Under the pieces are notes generated by a model, which did no database searches, was not told where the DNA came from, and saw only the letters and a list, made by a program, of their open reading frames with translations. Shown piece after piece: positions 17,453 to 25,052 of a stretch of DNA of 64,000 nt (the first letter of the stretch is position 1; each line of letters starts with the position of its first letter). The stretch comes from Streptomyces fuscichromogenes (GTDB taxonomy: Bacteria; Actinomycetota; Actinomycetes; Streptomycetales; Streptomycetaceae). The translations under genes were made by a program, and so were the position numbers. The DNA lies in NCBI RefSeq assembly GCF_014645815.1, contig NZ_BMML01000035.1:1-64000 (forward strand), written 5' to 3'.

Positions 17453-18718
17453 CTACCGGGCCGTCACCCGCCGCCGCGCGGCGTACGCGAGCGCACCCAC
17501 CGCCAGCACGGCCGCCCCCGCGGCCACCGACGCCGCCGGCAGCGCGAACGCGAGGATCACGCACCCCAGCAGTCCCACCACCGGAACCAGCCGAGCCCGC
17601 GGTGCCGGATCCAGCGTCCATGCCGAGGCGTTGGCCACCGCGTAGTACGCCAGCACACCGAAGGAGGAGAAACCGATGGCACCCCGGACGTCCACGGTCG
17701 CCGCCACCACGGCGACCACCGCGCCGACGGCCAGTTCCGCGCGGTGCGGCACCTGGAAACGGGGGTGCACGGCGGCCAGCGCCGGAGGCAGATGACCGTC
17801 ACGGGCCATGGCCAGCGTCGTCCGCGACACCCCGAGGATCAGCGCCAGCAGCGAGCCGAGCGCGGCCACCGCAGCCCCCACCCGCACCACGGGCACCAGC
17901 CCCGGCACCCCGGCCGCCCGGACCGCGTCGGTCAGCGGTGCGGCCGCCCGCCCGAGCCCGTCGGCGCCCAGCACCGAGAGCGCGGCCACCGCCACGCACG
18001 CGTACACCACCAGCGTGATCCCCAGAGCCAGCGGGATCGCACGCGGGATGGTCCGTGCCGGGTCCCGTACCTCCTCGCCGAGGGTCGCGATCCGCGCGTA
18101 CCCGGCGAACGCGAAGAACAGCAGACCGGCCCCCTGAAGCACCCCGCCCACGCCCGACGGCAGTCCGATGTCCAGCCGCCCCGCGTCCGCCGCCCCGGAC
18201 GTCAGGCACACGACCACCACGGAAGCGAGGACCGCCAGCACCACGGCCACGATCACCCGGGTCAGCCAGGCCGACTTCTGGATGCCGCCGTAGTTCACGG
18301 CGGTCAGCGCCACCACGGCCGCGACCGCCACCACATGCGCCTGCCCCGGCCGGACGTATGCGCCCACGGTGAGCGCCATCGCGGCGCAGGACGCCGTCTT
18401 GCCGACGACGAACGCCCAGCCCGCGAGATATCCCCAGAAGGCGCCGAGCCGCTCCCGCCCGTACACGTAGGTGCCGCCCGACTGCGGGTAGCGGGCGGCG
18501 AGACGCGCCGAGGACATGGCGTTGCAGTAGGCGACCAGCGCGGCGACGGCCAGGCCCGGCAGCAGCCCCGACCCGGCCGCGCGGGCCGCGGGGCCCAGAG
18601 CGGAGAACACGCCGGCTCCGACCATCGAGCCGAGTCCGACGACCACGGCATCGCGCACGCCCAGCGTGCGCCGCAGATCGGAACGGGAGGCAACCACGCG
18701 CCGCAGCCTACTGACCAT
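17453..18718 (-). CDS. APC-family amino acid permease
   Basis: The product has about 421 residues from the ATG at 18718 (the frame is open further upstream). Twelve hydrophobic segments are evident. The first helix has the APC signature VVGLGSMVGAGVFSALGPAA, with the unwound Gly-rich substrate site, and YPQSGGTYVYGRERLGAF is the second family mark. LFFAFAGYARIATLGEEVRDP is the helix 6 region. It is a cytoplasmic-membrane importer or exchanger of amino acids; the substrate cannot be told. It ends with a cluster of Arg residues. Confidence 0.9.
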   Translation of the reverse strand: MVSRLRRVVASRSDLRRTLGVRDAVVVGLGSMVGAGVFSALGPAARAAGSGLLPGLAVAALVAYCNAMSSARLAARYPQSGGTYVYGRERLGAFWGYLAGWAFVVGKTASCAAMALTVGAYVRPGQAHVVAVAAVVALTAVNYGGIQKSAWLTRVIVAVVLAVLASVVVVCLTSGAADAGRLDIGLPSGVGGVLQGAGLLFFAFAGYARIATLGEEVRDPARTIPRAIPLALGITLVVYACVAVAALSVLGADGLGRAAAPLTDAVRAAGVPGLVPVVRVGAAVAALGSLLALILGVSRTTLAMARDGHLPPALAAVHPRFQVPHRAELAVGAVVAVVAATVDVRGAIGFSSFGVLAYYAVANASAWTLDPAPRARLVPVVGLLGCVILAFALPAASVAAGAAVLAVGALAYAARRRVTAR

Positions 18719-18900
18719 CGCAACCGCGCGGTGTCGCCCAGACGTCCTCGCCATCGACAAGGCACGAACATCCGCGCGTCGGACAGATGCGGACCGCTCG
18801 GACGGCCTGTCCGGCACCTTCCTGCCCGGCACAGTCGGCCCGGACCCAAGTCACAGCGCCGGAGCAGTGCGAAAACAGCGTGGCAGGGCAGGTTCAGGTC

Positions 18901-19167
18901 ATGGGCATCATCAGCTGGATCATCCTGGGACTCTTGGCCGGCGCCATCGCCAAGTTCCTGCTGCCGGGACGCGACCCGGGCGGCTTCATCGGCACGACTC
19001 TCATCGGCATCGTGGGTGCGTTCCTCGGCGGCTGGATTTCGGCCCGCTGGCTGGACCACCCGGTCACCAAGAACTTCTACGACGGCGCGACCTGGGTGGC
19101 GGCGATCGGCGGTTCGCTGGTCCTGCTGATCGCCTATCGCGTCCTGTTCGGCAACTCGCGCGACTGA
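18901..19167 (+). CDS. GlsB/YeaQ/YmgE family membrane protein
   Basis: The 88-residue protein starts at ATG 18901 behind GGCAGGTTCAGGTC. It has three membrane helices with GLLAGAIAKFLLPGRDPGGF and GIVGAFLGGW, the signature of the transglycosylase-associated (YeaQ) family, small stress-linked membrane proteins. It is transcribed alone, divergent from the permease gene. Confidence 0.88.
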   Translation: MGIISWIILGLLAGAIAKFLLPGRDPGGFIGTTLIGIVGAFLGGWISARWLDHPVTKNFYDGATWVAAIGGSLVLLIAYRVLFGNSRD

Positions 19168-19238
19168 CCGCCCCGGCCACCTCCGGCCACGGCCGGTGTA
19201 CGAGAAGGCCCGAGAAGCTCCGAGACGGCATCAGGAGG

Positions 19239-19280
19239 CACCAGAAGGGCAGGTGCCGCGAGGTACCCGCCCTTCTGGTG
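19239..19280. terminator. bidirectional terminator
   Basis: A perfect 12-bp stem, CACCAGAAGGGC (19239-19250) with GCCCTTCTGGTG (19269-19280), sits between the convergent YeaQ-like gene and the YajQ gene. Confidence 0.85.
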
Positions 19281-19295
19281 CGTCGACGACGCTGC

Positions 19296-19784
19296 CTACC
19301 GGTAGTTCACGAACTGGAGCGCGAAGTCGAGGTCCTGGGCCTTCAGGAGCGCGATCACGGCCTGGAGGTCGTCGCGACTCTTGGAGGTGACGCGCAGTTC
19401 TTCGCCCTGGACCTGGGCCTTCACGCCCTTGGGGCCCTCGTCGCGGATGATCTTCGCGACCTTCTTCGCGTTCTCCTGGGAGATGCCTTCCTGGATCGAC
19501 GCGAAGATCTTGTACTCCTTGCCGGAGAGCTGCGGCTCGTCCGCGTCCAGGGCCTTCAGCGAGATACCGCGCTTGATCAGCTTCGACTGGAAGACGTCGA
19601 GGATCGCCTTGACCCGCTCCTCGGAGTTCGCCTGCATCAGGATCTTCTCGCCGGACCAGGCGATCGAGGCGCCCACGCCCTTGAAGTCGTAGCGCTGTGA
19701 GACCTCCTTGGCGGCCTGGTTGAGGGCGTTGTCGACCTCCTGCCGCTCGACCTTCGAGACGATGTCGAAACTGGAGTCGGCCAT
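19296..19784 (-). CDS. YajQ family cyclic-di-GMP-binding protein
   Basis: The product has 162 residues, the family's normal size. The start ATG at 19784 follows AAGGAGCCACAGGAC. The sequence begins MADSSFDIVSKVERQEVDNA and contains RYDFKGVGASIAW and QVQGEELRVTSKSRDDLQ, marking the two ferredoxin-like halves of the YajQ/UPF0234 fold. Members bind nucleotides, including cyclic-di-GMP in Xanthomonas; whether this one does is unknown. Confidence 0.95.
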   Translation of the reverse strand: MADSSFDIVSKVERQEVDNALNQAAKEVSQRYDFKGVGASIAWSGEKILMQANSEERVKAILDVFQSKLIKRGISLKALDADEPQLSGKEYKIFASIQEGISQENAKKVAKIIRDEGPKGVKAQVQGEELRVTSKSRDDLQAVIALLKAQDLDFALQFVNYR

Positions 19785-19962
19785 GTCCTGTGGCTCCTTG
19801 TATCCGGGGGCGTAACGGGATGCGTTCCGGCGTGCGGCGACGGCCGCCGAGCCCGGTGCGGGGACCGGGCCGCATCCGCACCAGCCTAGCCATCCCGCGT
19901 CCCGCGGGCGGCGATCAATCGAGTGGCGGAGCACCCCTGTGCATCGGGTATTGTTTACGTCG

Positions 19963-20005
19963 TTGCCAGGGAGCACCGCAGAAAAGCGGTTCGGCCTGGT
20001 GGCAA
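19963..20005 (+). ncRNA. structured hairpin upstream of the tRNA relic
   Basis: TTGCC (19963-19967) pairs with GGCAA (20001-20005), AGG (19968-19970) with CCT (19995-19997), and an inner stem ACCGC/GCGGT (19975-19979 with 19986-19990) closes a GA-rich loop. It directly precedes the truncated tRNA and may be part of the same transcript. TATTGT at 19949 could be a -10 element, but no good -35 is present. Confidence 0.4.
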
Positions 20006-20011
20006 ATCCCC

Positions 20012-20056
20012 GGCGGTGTGGCTTCGCCTTCCCAGGTTCGAATCCTGGCGCCGCCA
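20012..20056 (+). pseudogene. tRNA-Tyr relic lacking D and anticodon arms
   Basis: The 5' acceptor strand GGCGGTG (20012-20018) pairs with CGCCGCC (20049-20055), with A at 20056 as discriminator. A variable-arm stem GGC-TTC-GCC (20020-20028) and a perfect T arm (CCAGG/CCTGG, loop TTCGAAT, 20032-20048) are intact. In Streptomyces tRNA-Tyr about 37 nt containing the D arm and the GTA anticodon arm lie between the acceptor strand and the variable arm; here they are missing. The sequence thus encodes only an acceptor/T-arm mini-helix. This locus in S. lividans is the SLP1 attachment site and an essential tRNA gene (established). A functional tRNA-Tyr must exist elsewhere unless this is a sequencing artefact. 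Confidence 0.7.
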
Positions 20057-20063
20057 CACGGGA

Positions 20064-20109
20064 ACGAAGGGCCCGTGACCTGCTGTCCAGCAGGTCACGG
20101 GCCCTTCGT
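20064..20109 (+). terminator. strong terminator after tRNA relic
   Basis: A 22-bp perfect stem: ACGAAGGGCCCGTGACCTGC and onward (20064-20085) pairs with 20088-20109, ending in CCCTTCGT. It begins 8 nt after the tRNA 3' end. Confidence 0.9.
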
Positions 20110-20250
20110 CATGAGTTCGAGCGCATGCCTTCACGGCCCCGGGCCGCGTGGAGGCGGAGGCGTGATGAAGATCATGTAGGTGCTTCGTGGGTGGTGCGGC
20201 AGGAGTCGGCGGTCCGTCGCGCGGGCCTCGCTCCGGGGCACACTGAGCGC

Positions 20251-20463
20251 ATGTCCTCCCGCCGTAGAACCTGCCCGGTGTGCCACCGTGAAATCGCCGT
20301 CGTGGCGGGCCGCTTCGCACGTCACGACCCGCCCGGGGCGCGCGAGGCCGGGGAACTGGTCTCGTGCTCCGGCTCGCGGCAGCAGGCCCAGATCGGGGCC
20401 GTACAGCCCTCGTTGGACGGTTACGTCGTGCCCGAGTTCCCCGGGCAGCTGCCGCTGTTCTGA
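20251..20463 (+). CDS. small Cys/His-rich protein (70 aa)
   Basis: The ATG at 20251 opens a 70-residue protein starting MSSRRRTCPVCHREI, with CPVCH near the N-terminus, a His in RFARHDPPG and a third Cys in VSCSGS. This resembles a small zinc-ribbon or zinc-finger protein, although the last ligand is not clear. It ends in a hydrophobic PGQLPLF. In S. coelicolor a protein of this kind lies at the same place (from memory). The function is unknown. It converges on the SDR gene 4 bp away. Confidence 0.72.
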   Translation: MSSRRRTCPVCHREIAVVAGRFARHDPPGAREAGELVSCSGSRQQAQIGAVQPSLDGYVVPEFPGQLPLF

Positions 20464-20467
20464 GAAC

Positions 20468-21124
20468 TCAGTTCCCGGCCACCGACTTCACGGCCACCGA
20501 GACCGGCGTCGACCCGCCGATCAGCTCCAGGGTCAGGCCGGCCGTCGCCGAGGTGTCCACCAACTCCGCCAGTACGGCGGCCACATCGTCCCGGGTGATC
20601 GCGCCCCGGCCCGTATGGGCCTCCAGGCGGACCAGACCGGTGCCCGGCGCGTCCGTCAGCGCTCCGGGGCGCAGGATCGTCCAGTCCAGGGCGCTCTGCC
20701 CGGTCACGTAGGCGTCGGCCTCGCCCTTGGCCCGCAGGTAGGCGTCGAAGACCTCACCGCCCTGGTGCGCCGGGTCCGCGCCCATCCCGGAGACGACCAC
20801 GAACCGGCGTACGCCCGCGCGCACGGCCGCGTCCGCGAACAGCACCGCCGCACCCCGGTCCACCGTGTCCTTGCGGGCCGAACCGCTGCCCGGGCCCGCA
20901 CCCGCCGCGAACACCGCCGCGTCCGCTCCCCGCAGATGCTCCGCGACGTCCTCGGCCGACGCCGACTCCAGGTCCAGCAGCACCGGTTCGGCACCTGCCG
21001 CCCGCAGGTCGTCGCCCTGTTCGGCCTTCCGGATGATCCCCGCGACCTCGTCCCCGCGCGCGGAGAGCAGCCGCTCCAGCCGCAACGCGATCTGACCATG
21101 ACCACCAGCGATGACAATGCGCAT
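20468..21124 (-). CDS. NAD(P)-binding SDR / NmrA-like protein
   Basis: The 218-residue protein begins MRIVIAGGHGQIALRLERLL, a Rossmann dinucleotide site of the GxxGxxA type, followed by VLLDLESA and FVVVSGMGAD. There is no clear YxxxK catalytic pair, but YLRAKGEAD has the Lys in the expected region. This is the atypical SDR group (SDR_a5/NmrA-like) that acts as NAD(P)-dependent reductase or redox sensor. The substrate is unknown. The gene is monocistronic. Confidence 0.85.
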   Translation of the reverse strand: MRIVIAGGHGQIALRLERLLSARGDEVAGIIRKAEQGDDLRAAGAEPVLLDLESASAEDVAEHLRGADAAVFAAGAGPGSGSARKDTVDRGAAVLFADAAVRAGVRRFVVVSGMGADPAHQGGEVFDAYLRAKGEADAYVTGQSALDWTILRPGALTDAPGTGLVRLEAHTGRGAITRDDVAAVLAELVDTSATAGLTLELIGGSTPVSVAVKSVAGN

Positions 21125-21174
21125 GTTTCAGACCGTACGCCCGAAGCCCCGCATCCGCCGCATGACTTCATGCG

Positions 21175-21192
21175 CCCCACGCGCGCGTGGGG
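21175..21192. repeat. 18-bp perfect palindrome
   Basis: CCCCACGCGCGCGTGGGG lies between the amidohydrolase and SDR genes. The core ACGCGCGCGT also forms the stem of the terminator at 26512-26564. It may act as part of a transcript end for the amidohydrolase gene or as a protein site. Confidence 0.5.
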
Positions 21193-21267
21193 TTCCGCCG
21201 AGTGTGCCGGTCCGGTTCGGGCGTCCCGCGGTGACGCCAGGCTCCGGGCGGCGCGCTCCCGGGCCCG

Positions 21268-22536
21268 TCAGGACAACTCCCCGCGCCCCTGCCGCGGCAG
21301 CCCCAGTTCCGCCGCCACCGCCGAGTTGCAGTACTCGCGGACCGCGCTCGTGCGTGCCACCACGCGCCCCCGGTGCACCACGATCCGGCTGTAGGCGAGG
21401 GAGAGGGCGCCGGCCAGGTGGTCGCCGCGTACGGCGAGGAGCTCGGCGGGGAAGCCGGCCTCCACGCGGACCTCGGGGAGGCCGAGGGCGGCGCGGGAGG
21501 CGGCGCTCACGGTGTCGTAGGCGTCCTCGGGGCGCAGGCCGTGACGGGAGGCCAGGAGGTAGGCCGCCTCCAGCGGGTCGCCGCGGCCCACGGGGTTCGA
21601 CAGGTCGCGCAGGGCGCCGCTGCCTGCCGCGATCCGTACCCCGGCCGCGCGCAGCAGCCGTACCGGAGCCGTGCCGCGGCGGTCGACGGAGCCGCAGCCG
21701 CCCTGGGGCAGGCACACCACCGTGATGCCGGCCGCGGCGAGCTGGTCCGCGACCCGCGCGGCCACCTCGGAGGGCAGGCGTGCGAGCCCGGCGCACGGAC
21801 CGAGGACCACGCCGGGGCGCATGCCTCCCGCCATCGCCGCGAGCCGGGCCAGCCGGGCCGGGTCGGTGGCGTCCGTGTGCAGGTCGACCGGGCAGCCGTG
21901 TTCGGAGGCCACCTCCAGGACCGCCTCCGCGTAGCCCGTGGGGTCGGGGTCCAGGTCCGGGCAGCCGCCCACCACGGACGCGCCCATCTTCGCGGCGTCC
22001 CGCAGCATCGCGAGCCCGTCGGCACCGGCGATACCGGTCAGCACGCGTGGCATCGCGACCGTCGTGAGCTCCGCGAGCCCGCGCAGCGAGCGGCGCGCCT
22101 GGAGGACCGCGGCAAGGGCGCCCAGCCCCTGTACGTCGCCGACGCGTACGTGCGCGCGTACCGCCGTCGAACCGTGCCCGAGCTGGAGCAGAGCGGCCTC
22201 GGTGGCGCGGCGCTGGACGTCCTCGGGTTCGTACGAGACCGGGCCGCCGTGTTCGGCGGAGAGCGCGGTGTCGCCGTGGGCGTGTGGCTCGGCCGGGGCC
22301 GGGAGGAGGAGGTAGCCGGTCAGGTCCACGCGTGTGCCGCCCGCGCAGGCCGGGCCCGGCGCCAGGCTGCCGGCCGTGCCCACCGCCTCGATGCGTCCGC
22401 AGCCCAGCCGTACGTCCACGGTCCGGCCGTCGGTGAGCCGTGCCCCGCACAGCAGGAGCGCGGCCGGGTCGGGCTGGCCCGAGGAACCCTGCGGATCGGA
22501 CGACGACGGGGGCGGCTGCGGCTGGCTGTCGGGCAT
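21268..22536 (-). CDS. amidohydrolase (cytosine deaminase-like)
   Basis: The 422-residue protein starts with a Pro/Ser-rich stretch, then LLLCGARLTDGRTVDVRLG, the beta-sandwich opening of amidohydrolases. The metal motif is HAH in EPHAHGD, with further ligand candidates in VDLHTDATD, and the active-site region near AAGSGALRDLSNPVGRGDPL. The C-terminal beta-sandwich ends around VVHRGRVVARTS. Cytosine or related deaminases in this family act in the cytoplasm; the canonical PGxVDxHxH is altered to LPAPAEPHAH. The substrate is uncertain. Confidence 0.82.
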   Translation of the reverse strand: MPDSQPQPPPSSSDPQGSSGQPDPAALLLCGARLTDGRTVDVRLGCGRIEAVGTAGSLAPGPACAGGTRVDLTGYLLLPAPAEPHAHGDTALSAEHGGPVSYEPEDVQRRATEAALLQLGHGSTAVRAHVRVGDVQGLGALAAVLQARRSLRGLAELTTVAMPRVLTGIAGADGLAMLRDAAKMGASVVGGCPDLDPDPTGYAEAVLEVASEHGCPVDLHTDATDPARLARLAAMAGGMRPGVVLGPCAGLARLPSEVAARVADQLAAAGITVVCLPQGGCGSVDRRGTAPVRLLRAAGVRIAAGSGALRDLSNPVGRGDPLEAAYLLASRHGLRPEDAYDTVSAASRAALGLPEVRVEAGFPAELLAVRGDHLAGALSLAYSRIVVHRGRVVARTSAVREYCNSAVAAELGLPRQGRGELS

Positions 22537-22761
22537 CGCGCTCCATGAGGGTCGGTCCAGGCATTGGACTCAAGATCACGCAGAGTGAGTCGAGCCTAGG
22601 GTGGCGAGCCGCGTGGGGCGGGGAGGAGCGCAATAGTCGTACCGGAGCCGTCGGACCTGCGAGGAACGGTTCGCCACGCGTGCGTGGGGAGTGCCGGAGG
22701 GGGTCCAGGAGGCTGTCGTGAGCCGCGCGGAAGGGGCCGGGAAGGGCGGCGGGAAACGGAT

Positions 22762-22791
22762 TTGGGCGAACGGCGGCCGAGCGTGTAATGT
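22762..22791 (+). promoter_or_regulatory. candidate promoter of tRNA-Thr/tRNA-Met
   Basis: TTGGGC (22762-22767) and TAATGT (22786-22791) are 18 bp apart, ending 11 bp before the tRNA-Thr gene, as expected for a short-leader stable RNA promoter. Confidence 0.6.
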
Positions 22792-22802
22792 CTTCATCGC
22801 TC

Positions 22803-22875
22803 GCCCCAATAGCTCAGTCGGCAGAGCGTCTCCATGGTAAGGAGAAGGTCTACGGTTCGATTCCGTATTGGGGCT
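22803..22875 (+). tRNA. tRNA-Thr (GGT)
   Basis: The 73-nt cloverleaf has acceptor GCCCCAA/TTGGGGC, D arm GCTC...GAGC, anticodon stem TCTCC/GGAGA around loop ATGGTAA with anticodon GGT, and a T arm with TTCGATT. The 3' CCA is not encoded. It forms a pair with the following tRNA-Met. Confidence 0.97.
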
Positions 22876-22919
22876 CTGGTGTGAGAAGTCCCGTCGCGAG
22901 GCGGGACTGATCTCATCAA

Positions 22920-22992
22920 AGCGGTGTAGCTCAGTCGGTAGAGCAAGCGGCTCATAATCGCTGTGTCACCGGTTCAAGTCCGGTCACCGCTA
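22920..22992 (+). tRNA. tRNA-Met (CAT)
   Basis: The acceptor AGCGGTG (22920-22926) pairs with CACCGCT (22985-22991). The anticodon loop CTCATAA carries CAT, and the T loop is TTCAAGT. U8-A9 precede the D stem, placing the start at 22920. It has features of an elongator tRNA (first pair A-T). No CCA is encoded. Confidence 0.95.
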
Positions 22993-22997
22993 CTGAC

Positions 22998-23035
22998 AGT
23001 AGCCGATTGTGGGGTCGGTCCTTCGATCGGCTACT
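22998..23035 (+). terminator. intrinsic terminator after tRNA pair
   Basis: A perfect 10-bp stem AGTAGCCGAT/ATCGGCTACT is followed by CTTTTAT, an unusual U-tract for this high-GC genome. Confidence 0.8.
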
Positions 23036-23081
23036 CTTTTATGCGTTAAACCATCCCACCCGTTCGTCAAGGAGCACTCAC

Positions 23082-23246
23082 GTGGCTGCCACCGACGTCC
23101 GCCCGAAGATCACGCTGGCCTGCGTGGAGTGCAAGGAGCGGAACTACATCACCAAGAAGAACCGGCGTAACAACCCGGACCGACTGGAGATGAAGAAGCA
23201 CTGCCCGCGTTGCAACGCGCATACTGCGCACCGCGAGACGCGATAA
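23082..23246 (+). CDS. rpmG: 50S ribosomal protein L33
   Basis: The 54-residue protein starts at GTG 23082 behind AAGGAG. It keeps both zinc-binding pairs, CVEC and CPRC, so it is the zinc-containing C+ form, and has the L33 core ERNYITKKNRRNNPDRLEMK. It lies downstream of two tRNAs and upstream of hadAB, a common actinobacterial order. Confidence 0.97.
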   Translation: MAATDVRPKITLACVECKERNYITKKNRRNNPDRLEMKKHCPRCNAHTAHRETR

Positions 23247-23362
23247 CAACAGGCTCGTCCGTGAGGCCGTCCCCATCCGGGGGCGGCCTCACGGCGTTTC
23301 GGGGGACGGCTTTCCCGCTAGTTTGTGGGGCATCACAGCAGACATCAGGAGGTGCCGGGCCA

Positions 23363-23824
23363 ATGGCGCTCGACCAGTCCTTCGTGGGACGGACCTACCC
23401 ACCCACCGAGCCCTACGAGGTGGGCCGGGAGAAGATCCGTGAGTTCGCCGAGGCGGTGGGCGACGCCAACCCGGTGTACACGGACCCGGAGGCCGCCAAG
23501 GCACTCGGCTATTCCGATGTGATCGCCCCGCCGACTTTTGTTTTCTCGATCACGTTCCGTGCGGCCGGCCAGGTCGTCCAGGACCCGCAGCTCGGCCTGG
23601 ACTACAGCCGGGTGGTGCACGGCGACCAGAAGTTCGCCTACCGGCGCCCGGTGCGGGCCGGTGACCGGCTGACCGTGACCTCGACCATCGAGGCCATCAA
23701 GTCCCTCGCGGGCAACGACATCGTGGACATCCGCGGCGATGTCCACGACGAGGCGGGCGAGCTCGTGGTGAGCGCCCTGACCAAGCTGGTGTCCCGCGCG
23801 GCGGACGTGGCAGAGGGGGCGTGA
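23363..23824 (+). CDS. hadA: MaoC-like hydroxyacyl-ACP dehydratase subunit A
   Basis: The ATG at 23363 follows AGGAGGT. The 153-residue hot-dog fold protein has FAEAVGDANPVYTDPEAAKALGYSDVIAPPTF, the N-terminal MaoC-like signature of the HadA/UPF0336 group. HadA lacks the catalytic Asp/His pair and is the substrate-binding partner of HadB. Mycobacterial HadAB dehydrates long acyl-ACPs; in Streptomyces the exact substrate is less clear. hadB starts 7 bp after its stop. Confidence 0.9.
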   Translation: MALDQSFVGRTYPPTEPYEVGREKIREFAEAVGDANPVYTDPEAAKALGYSDVIAPPTFVFSITFRAAGQVVQDPQLGLDYSRVVHGDQKFAYRRPVRAGDRLTVTSTIEAIKSLAGNDIVDIRGDVHDEAGELVVSALTKLVSRAADVAEGA

Positions 23825-23831
23825 GGATCCG

Positions 23832-24260
23832 ATGACGGCGAAGATCGCTTACGAGGACGTCGAGGTCGGCACCGAACTGCCGGCGCAGACCTTTCCCGTG
23901 ACCCGCGCCACGCTGGTGCGGTACGCGGGCGCCTCCGGGGACTTCAATCCCATCCACTGGAACGAGAAGTTCGCCAAGGAGGTCGGCCTGCCGGACGTCA
24001 TCGCGCACGGCATGTTCACCATGGCCGAGGCGATCCGTGTGGTCACCGACTGGACCGGCGACCCGGGTGCGGTCGTCGACTACGGCGTCCGCTTCACCAA
24101 GCCCGTCGTCGTCCCGAACGACGACCAGGGTGCCCTGATCGAGGTCAGCGGCAGGGTCGCGGCCAAGCTCGACGACAACACCGTGCGCGTCGACCTGACG
24201 GCGACGAGCGCCGGGCAGAAGGTGCTGGGCATGTCACGGGCGGTCGTGCGGCTGGGCTGA
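23832..24260 (+). CDS. hadB: MaoC-like hydroxyacyl-ACP dehydratase subunit B
   Basis: The 142-residue protein has the hydratase-2 catalytic motif DFNPIHWNEKFAKEVGLPDVIAHGM with the catalytic Asp and His about five residues apart. Expressed together with hadA, it supplies the active site. The (3R)-hydroxyacyl-thioester is dehydrated in a fatty acid elongation step. A strong terminator follows. Confidence 0.92.
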   Translation: MTAKIAYEDVEVGTELPAQTFPVTRATLVRYAGASGDFNPIHWNEKFAKEVGLPDVIAHGMFTMAEAIRVVTDWTGDPGAVVDYGVRFTKPVVVPNDDQGALIEVSGRVAAKLDDNTVRVDLTATSAGQKVLGMSRAVVRLG

Positions 24261-24272
24261 GCCCGACGACTC

Positions 24273-24309
24273 GGTAAGGGGCGCCCTCCCTGGCAGGGCG
24301 CCCCTTACC
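24273..24309 (+). terminator. terminator after hadB
   Basis: GGTAAGGGGCGCCCT (24273-24287) pairs perfectly with AGGGCGCCCCTTACC (24295-24309), a 15-bp stem with a 7-nt loop. Confidence 0.9.
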
Positions 24310-24347
24310 TGCGTACGGCCCCTGGAAGTACGGCGCCCCGGGCCCCC

Positions 24348-24374
24348 TTGACGTGGTTAGTGATTGAGTACTAA
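24348..24374 (+). promoter_or_regulatory. promoter and TetR operator of the regulator gene
   Basis: TTGACG (24348-24353) is a good -35. The following TTAGTGATTGAGTACTAA (24357-24374) is an imperfect palindrome with TTAGT/ACTAA arms overlapping the -10 position. The same palindrome occurs before the MFS gene, so the TetR protein probably binds both. Confidence 0.75.
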
Positions 24375-24383
24375 CTTCGTCGC

Positions 24384-24965
24384 ATGGTCAGAATGAGCGC
24401 AGAGGAGCGGCGCGAGAGCGTCATCCGCGCGGCGATGGCCGAGTTCGCGCAGAGGGGCTACTACGGCACCTCCACCGAGACGATCGCCAAGCGGGTCGGG
24501 GTCTCGCAGCCTTATCTCTTCCGGCTCTTCCCGGGCAAGAAGGCGATCTTCGCCGCGGCCTCGCAGCGCTGCATCGACGACATGCGGCAGGTCTTCGAGG
24601 AGGTGGCCGAGGGGCTGAAGGGCGAGGAGGCCCTGCATGCCATGGGCGAGGCGTATGTGCGGCTGATCCAGGAGCGGCCGGAGCGGCTCCAGATGCAGAT
24701 GCAGACGTACATCACCGTCGCGGCCGCGGAGGCGGAGGGCGAGCACGAGTTCGGAGAGCTGGTGCGGGCCGGCTGGATGCGGCTCTGGGACACGGTGCAC
24801 CTGCTCTCGGGGGTCGATGTCGACGCCACCACGGCCTTCCTGGCCAAGGGGATGCTCATCAACACCTACGCGGCCATGGGGTTTCCGCCCGAACACCGCG
24901 TCTGGCAGGGGATGTTCTCGGACGCCGAGGCCACGGGGCGACTGGGGAAGTGCAACGAGGGGTGA
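24384..24965 (+). CDS. TetR-family transcriptional regulator
   Basis: The 193-residue protein has an N-terminal TetR helix-turn-helix: VIRAAMAEFAQRGYYGTSTETIAKRVGVSQPYLFRLFPGKKAIFAA. The C-terminal ligand domain is all-helical and rich in Met and Gln around residue 100 (LQMQMQTYITVAAAEAEGE). It sits just upstream of an MFS exporter gene, and matching palindromes precede both genes, so it most likely represses itself and the pump until a substrate binds. The ligand is unknown. Confidence 0.92.
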   Translation: MVRMSAEERRESVIRAAMAEFAQRGYYGTSTETIAKRVGVSQPYLFRLFPGKKAIFAAASQRCIDDMRQVFEEVAEGLKGEEALHAMGEAYVRLIQERPERLQMQMQTYITVAAAEAEGEHEFGELVRAGWMRLWDTVHLLSGVDVDATTAFLAKGMLINTYAAMGFPPEHRVWQGMFSDAEATGRLGKCNEG

Positions 24966-25006
24966 CGGGCGGTTCGCCGGTCCCGGCATTTTCGTGGGCC
25001 AAAAAA

Positions 25007-25024
25007 TTAGTGATCAATAACTAA
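25007..25024 (+). promoter_or_regulatory. TetR operator of the MFS gene
   Basis: TTAGTGATCAATAACTAA has the same TTAGT/ACTAA arms as the site at 24357-24374 and lies 29 bp before the MFS start. AT-richness here stands out against the genome. Confidence 0.75.
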
Positions 25025-25052
25025 TCTACGCAGAGCATGCTCTGGGGGAGCG

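Noticed and set aside
19963..20056. Circularly permuted tRNA-Tyr with the anticodon half upstream
   Set aside because: The upstream hairpin has no GTA anticodon loop and no matching stems for a D arm.
20012..20463. Integrated SLP1-type element at the tRNA site
   Set aside because: No integrase, excisionase or transfer genes occur between the tRNA relic and the following chromosomal genes.
23007..23037. Promoter TTGTGG-N19-TACTCT before rpmG
   Set aside because: The TACTCT is part of the right arm of a perfect terminator hairpin, and the spacing is poor.
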